In this document: piece by piece, positions 59,400-63,199 of the stretch
How positions within the stretch are numbered: position 1 is the stretch's first letter
Layout of the letters: each line of letters begins with the position of its first letter
Origin: an uncultured Coriobacteriales bacterium
GTDB lineage: Bacteria; Actinomycetota; Coriobacteriia; Coriobacteriales; UMGS124
DNA length: 63,199 nt
Assembly: GCA_902464015.1 (NCBI GenBank)
Contig: CABQHM010000013.1
Coordinates: 1-63,199 of the forward strand
Reading direction: 5' to 3'
Program-made: the position numbers and the translations under genes
The notes under the pieces: generated by a model
What the model saw: the letters and a program-made list of their open reading frames with translations, nothing else
What the model was told of the DNA's origin: nothing
Databases searched by the model: none

Positions 59400-62027
59400 C
59401 TACTCGATACCCGCAGGCACGACGATGGCACGATCCTTGTCACCCGGCAGCACGAGGTCGCCCTCATACTTTTCCACCTGCAGCACAGTGGCGTTCCAGC
59501 ACTGCGTGCCCTCACCGCTCGACTTGGGCGCCTGCAAAACGTTCGGGCAACCGCCCAGGTCGATGCCGGTCTCTTCGTCAATCTGGAACCAAGAGCCGTC
59601 TTGAATGGCCACGGCACCCGGCACAATGGTCGGCAACACCTTTGCATGACGCAATACCTTGCCATGCGGGCTCGTCATAAGGACGGTATCCCCGTTGGCA
59701 ATGCCGCGCGCCTCGGCATCAACGGTGGACATGAAGCACTCCTGCGGGAAAGCCTCGCGCAAGGAGACGACGTTATCGCTCACGGAGTGCTGACGGCGCA
59801 GCGAATGAGGCGTCCAAAGGACGAGCGGATACTCGTCCGTTCGAGCCTGGGCACCATGCTCGACATTGCCCACCTGATAGACACCGATGGGGGCAATGGT
59901 CGAGTAGCCCACGGAGTTGATCATGTAAGCGAGCACCTGGCAGTAAATCTCGAACTTGCCCGATGCAGTCTTGAGCGGTGCTCCCTCAGGATCCGCGATG
60001 AACGCACCGTAAGGCTCAACAACAAACGATTCTTCCGTGAGGGGATACTTGAGGATTCCCTTCTCGCGGAACTCCTCGAACGTGAACTGGCCTTCCTGTG
60101 GCTCACCGGCTGCACCCGGGAAGTACGTTTCAATCTCATCAGCCGTAATCGTGAGCAGCGGCGAGGTCTGGAATGTGTCGGTCATGTACGTGGCGTCGCG
60201 CACAGTGGCATAGGTGCGCTCGGCATCGGTCAACGTGTTGACAACCTTGGGGTCAAGACCGAGTCGGACGGCAAGATCCTCGGCAATCTGGCTCTCATAG
60301 CGCGCCTCAAAGAGAGGCTCCATAATCTGGTCGAACCACAGGCAAGAGGAAGCGTCGCCGCCAAAGGCCTTGTTGGGCTTCTCCCAGAACGTGGCACACG
60401 GCAGAAGCACGTCGCAATACTGGCGCGTCGAATCGAAGAACGGGTTGACACCCCAAACGAAGTCCAGTCCGCGAACGACCTCGATGCCCGTCATGGTGTC
60501 GGGAATCTGGTTGAGCGTGGACATATGGCCGCCGAAGTATGCGGCGTGGATATCGAGTGGCTTCTTGCCGCCGGGCCAGCAATCGCGGCCGTATTCGCCA
60601 GCCTTAATGGAGCGCCAGCACTCATTGGGCTCGAGGTTGAGCCAGTCGGCATCACCCAGCACGTCAAACTGCGGAATGGGGTACCACATGTATACCGGGG
60701 CACCGGCGGGGGCCAGAGGGTTAACAGGGTCAGCGGTCGTCGGGCAATAAGCGCCCACCGAGCAACTACCGCTCATGAAATCCTTGATGCCCGACCAGCT
60801 CATATAGTGGCCCGGTGTGCCAATGCCACCGTGCATGAGCGCCATGGTATAGAACGCCTGAGTAACCTGCTCGCCCGCCGGAATCTTCGTCACGGACTGG
60901 CCCACGAAAAAGTCGACCTTGTCCACAGCGGCAATCTCAGCAGCAAGCTCTGAAATACGCGCCGCAGGCACGCCGCAAATCGCCTCGGCCCATGCCGGGG
61001 TCTTCTCGACCATATCGTAGCCCGTGCCCATGACATAGTCTTTCCACGAGGCGTTCTCGGGCGCACCTTCGGGCATGTGGTCGCTGTCAAAGCCAATGCA
61101 GTACTTGTCCAGATAACCCTGATCATACGTGCCGTTGACAATCCACTCATGGCAGATGGCGATCATCAGGGCATTGTCCGTGCCCGGCAGAATCGGAATC
61201 CACTCATCGGCAATGACCTGCGCCGTTTGGTTGAGCCATGGGTCAATGATGATGATCTTGGCGCCGCGCTCGCGGCACTGCTGCATGTACCAGGTGTGGT
61301 TACCTGCCTTGTTCGCGGCCCAGTTGCAGCCAAAGAACACATGCAGGTCACTGCTCAGGGCTTGCAGGTGATGCGGCGTGTTGGCTATCGCCAAGCCGCC
61401 GAGCATATGAGCGTCTACAACGGGCAGTGCACCAAAAGAAACCGTTCCGGCCTCCACGTGGACCGAACCACCCAGGGCATCCAGAAGCATGACGTTCTGG
61501 TCGTAATAGCCGTCACCAATATTGGAAGAAGCACCGCACAGGATACCCTTGGAACCGTATGCGTCCAGTGTCTGCTTGATACCGGCTGCCACCAGGTCGA
61601 GGGCCTCGTCCCAGTCAAGGCGCTCCCATTCGTCGCGACCACGAAGCTCGCCGTGCGGATCGTCAAGCGAGAAATGCTTGCGCTTCATGGGATACTTGAT
61701 ACGTGCAGGAGACAGAACCTCGCTCATCTTAGCGCGGCCACGCAGACACGCACGGCGCTGCGGAACAGCATAGGAATCCTCTTCAGCCTCGTCAGAGCGA
61801 GTCTTAAGCGGTACGCCATCCTCAACGTACACTCGATTGAGGCAACGAGACGAACCGCAGCTGCAGTTGTTGTAGCAAGGAGCGTTCAGCCAAGTTCCCT
61901 TTTCAGATGCAGCTGCCTCTTCCGCACGTGCAGCAACCGGACTTTCCACCAAGCCCGGCATCGCGGCCGCTCCTCCAAGCGCGGCAGCCCACTGGACAAA
62001 ACTCCTTCTCGACAATGATTCCGCCAT
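59400..62027 (-). CDS. Tat-exported molybdopterin oxidoreductase (DMSO reductase family)
   Basis: 875 residues from the ATG at 62027 (AAGGGGGAG upstream). The Tat signal is LSRRSFVQWAA. A cysteine-rich start (C51, C55, C57, C62, then C94 in RRACLRGR) should bind the FS0 [4Fe-4S] cluster. The bis-MGD domains follow: GILCGASSNIGDG near 170 (where the metal-ligand region is expected), VFFGCNWAANKAGN, and a C-terminal dinucleotide domain with LVLWTPHSLRRQHS. Eggerthellaceae use enzymes of this type as catechol dehydroxylases and other reductases. The substrate here is unknown. The divergent LysR gene probably controls it. Confidence 0.92.
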   Translation of the reverse strand: MAESLSRRSFVQWAAALGGAAAMPGLVESPVAARAEEAAASEKGTWLNAPCYNNCSCGSSRCLNRVYVEDGVPLKTRSDEAEEDSYAVPQRRACLRGRAKMSEVLSPARIKYPMKRKHFSLDDPHGELRGRDEWERLDWDEALDLVAAGIKQTLDAYGSKGILCGASSNIGDGYYDQNVMLLDALGGSVHVEAGTVSFGALPVVDAHMLGGLAIANTPHHLQALSSDLHVFFGCNWAANKAGNHTWYMQQCRERGAKIIIIDPWLNQTAQVIADEWIPILPGTDNALMIAICHEWIVNGTYDQGYLDKYCIGFDSDHMPEGAPENASWKDYVMGTGYDMVEKTPAWAEAICGVPAARISELAAEIAAVDKVDFFVGQSVTKIPAGEQVTQAFYTMALMHGGIGTPGHYMSWSGIKDFMSGSCSVGAYCPTTADPVNPLAPAGAPVYMWYPIPQFDVLGDADWLNLEPNECWRSIKAGEYGRDCWPGGKKPLDIHAAYFGGHMSTLNQIPDTMTGIEVVRGLDFVWGVNPFFDSTRQYCDVLLPCATFWEKPNKAFGGDASSCLWFDQIMEPLFEARYESQIAEDLAVRLGLDPKVVNTLTDAERTYATVRDATYMTDTFQTSPLLTITADEIETYFPGAAGEPQEGQFTFEEFREKGILKYPLTEESFVVEPYGAFIADPEGAPLKTASGKFEIYCQVLAYMINSVGYSTIAPIGVYQVGNVEHGAQARTDEYPLVLWTPHSLRRQHSVSDNVVSLREAFPQECFMSTVDAEARGIANGDTVLMTSPHGKVLRHAKVLPTIVPGAVAIQDGSWFQIDEETGIDLGGCPNVLQAPKSSGEGTQCWNATVLQVEKYEGDLVLPGDKDRAIVVPAGIE

Positions 62028-62160
62028 GAAGCTCCCCCTTCTTTTTTGTTGTCTGCACTCGAGCGCACCGCCCCTTGCGGTCGCAAATACGAACGCAGTA
62101 CCAAACAGGTCTACCCTACTCCCCTGCCAGTGTCTTGGGGAAGAAACGAAAAGCGCGTAT

Positions 62161-62183
62161 GCTGTCAAACGTCGGTTGACAGC
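62161..62183. promoter_or_regulatory. Palindromic candidate operator for the LysR regulator
   Basis: GCTGTCAA and TTGACAGC separated by seven bases, a perfect 8-bp inverted repeat 18 bp before the LysR ATG. It lies between the divergent Mo-reductase and LysR genes and has the T...A dyad of LysR sites. Confidence 0.55.
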
Positions 62184-62200
62184 ACGCAATGGGGGGGAAT

Positions 62201-63112
62201 ATGCGCGAAGAGCAACGCTCATATTTTTTGGCGCTCAGCCGAGCCGAAAACGTGGGCAAAGCCGCAACACAGCTGCATATCAGCAGACAAGGTCTTTCCA
62301 AGAGCATCGCCTCGCTCGAACAGGAAGTCGGCGTACCGCTGTTCAGGCGCACCAGAAGAGGCGTGTCACTCACACAGGCAGGAGTACTACTCAAAGAATG
62401 CCTAGACGCCCAGGACGAATTGTGGGACAGCTTTCTCGACCAGATTCAAAGCCTGCACCCAACGACTACGCAGACCATCCGAATGGGACTCCGCGATATT
62501 TACTTCGACTATCAAGATAAACGTTTTCTTTATGCATTCCGACGCACGCACCCCGACATCTCAATCGAAACCCGGGACAACGACTTCGATGAAATGTGGG
62601 ATTTGCTGCAAGACGGATCGCTTGACCTGGCGCTCTCCGTCACGCCGCCACCCTCCTACGAACTGTGCGAGATTCTTATCGAAACAAACAAGGCGGCCGT
62701 TCTGATGAGCGAGGACAATCCCCTGACGGAACGAAAGACCATCAGCTTCGACTCTGATTTGCGAGATGCGACCGTCATTCAACCCAGCGCGTACCTCAGG
62801 AGACTATACCAACCCTATTACACTACACGCGGCATCCGGTTCAAGTACACCAACGTCGACCGCAACTCAATGCGCGCAATCATCGCCTCGTGCGACGACG
62901 TTTTTATCGGGACGGAAACCGTCGTGCAAGGTCTTCTTGCCGAGGGGCTGACGATGAGGCCCTTGGTTGACAACCCCCTCGATGAGCGATCTATGTCTGG
63001 CTGCATTCTCTTCAAACGTGATATCAATGGCCCCGCGCGTGAGTTTCTGCTGGAAATGTGCAGACAATGGGACATCTTGGATGAATGCGAAAAGCTGCTG
63101 GGGGAAGAGTAG
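62201..63112 (+). CDS. LysR family transcriptional regulator
   Basis: 303 residues from the ATG at 62201, chosen because a GGGGGGG run lies just before it; an ATG four codons upstream lies inside that site. The helix-turn-helix is NVGKAATQLHISRQGLSKSI, a clear LysR recognition region. The effector-binding domain covers residues 90-290. It is divergent from the Mo-reductase operon, the presumed target, so the effector is probably that enzyme's substrate. Confidence 0.92.
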   Translation: MREEQRSYFLALSRAENVGKAATQLHISRQGLSKSIASLEQEVGVPLFRRTRRGVSLTQAGVLLKECLDAQDELWDSFLDQIQSLHPTTTQTIRMGLRDIYFDYQDKRFLYAFRRTHPDISIETRDNDFDEMWDLLQDGSLDLALSVTPPPSYELCEILIETNKAAVLMSEDNPLTERKTISFDSDLRDATVIQPSAYLRRLYQPYYTTRGIRFKYTNVDRNSMRAIIASCDDVFIGTETVVQGLLAEGLTMRPLVDNPLDERSMSGCILFKRDINGPAREFLLEMCRQWDILDECEKLLGEE

Positions 63113-63146
63113 CGGAAGGAGACGGGCACTACTTCCGCATGACAAA

Positions 63147-63166
63147 GGGGCTGTAACAAAAGCCCC
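63147..63166 (+). terminator. Weak terminator after the LysR gene
   Basis: GGGGCT and AGCCCC form a short stem with an 8-nt loop, followed by GCCAACCATTTTT. It lies 34 bp after the stop, near the window end. Confidence 0.5.
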
Positions 63167-63199
63167 GCCAACCATTTTTGGAGGCACCCGTCCGATTAT

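Overview
The window is high-GC DNA (roughly 60% by eye). Its gene content points to an anaerobic gut actinobacterium of the Coriobacteriia, probably Eggerthellaceae. The grounds are several Tat-exported FAD 'fumarate reductase-like' flavoproteins, each beside its own regulator; LuxR regulators with a long multi-membrane-span N-terminus; a Tat-exported molybdopterin reductase; and a 2-hydroxyacyl-CoA dehydratase-type operon. This is inference from families; no rRNA or tRNA gene is present to confirm it. The long open frames antisense to most genes are a composition effect and were left out.

Layout. 1-12358 (minus) is the N-terminal 4,119 codons of a giant secreted repeat protein cut by the window edge. 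12682-16217 holds a membrane LuxR regulator divergent from a Tat flavoprotein with FMN and FAD domains. 16491-24659 carries a Uma2 nuclease-fold gene, a class I amidotransferase-type hydrolase, sbcDC and an NhaD-like antiporter. 24997-26482 pairs a radical SAM protein with a YhhQ-type queuosine-precursor transporter behind a structured leader. 26726-38733 is mostly housekeeping and transport: S41 peptidase-like protein, PutP symporter, YggU, AEC transporter, HtpG, NiaR repressor, an EIIC-like membrane protein, PAP2 phosphatase and polysaccharide deacetylase.

38959-63112 is an accessory respiratory and reductive region. Two flavoproteins stand divergent from a LysR and a LuxR regulator. Then come a secreted nuclease, an FMN-domain remnant, an exported M28 peptidase, and a TetR gene followed by a convergent flavoprotein. 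A five-gene plus-strand operon follows (two 2-hydroxyacyl-CoA dehydratase-type subunits, their ATP-dependent activase, a protein resembling the middle domain of acetyl-CoA synthase beta subunit, and a CooC-like nickel-type ATPase). The window ends with a Mo-reductase operon (catalytic subunit, four-cluster ferredoxin, TorD chaperone) under a divergent LysR.

How the genes fit together. Four Tat flavoproteins and one Tat Mo-enzyme are probable terminal reductases outside the membrane. In four of the five cases a regulator is transcribed divergently, usually with a palindrome between the two genes, which suggests substrate-induced anaerobic respiration of separate compounds. The dehydratase/ACS-like/CooC-like operon (52598-57778) is the best candidate for an undescribed system: an ATP-driven low-potential electron injector combined with proteins otherwise known from CO/acetyl-CoA chemistry. 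A separate novelty is a family of about 90-bp palindromic repeats, three copies, each just after a stop codon and in the same orientation as the gene it follows.
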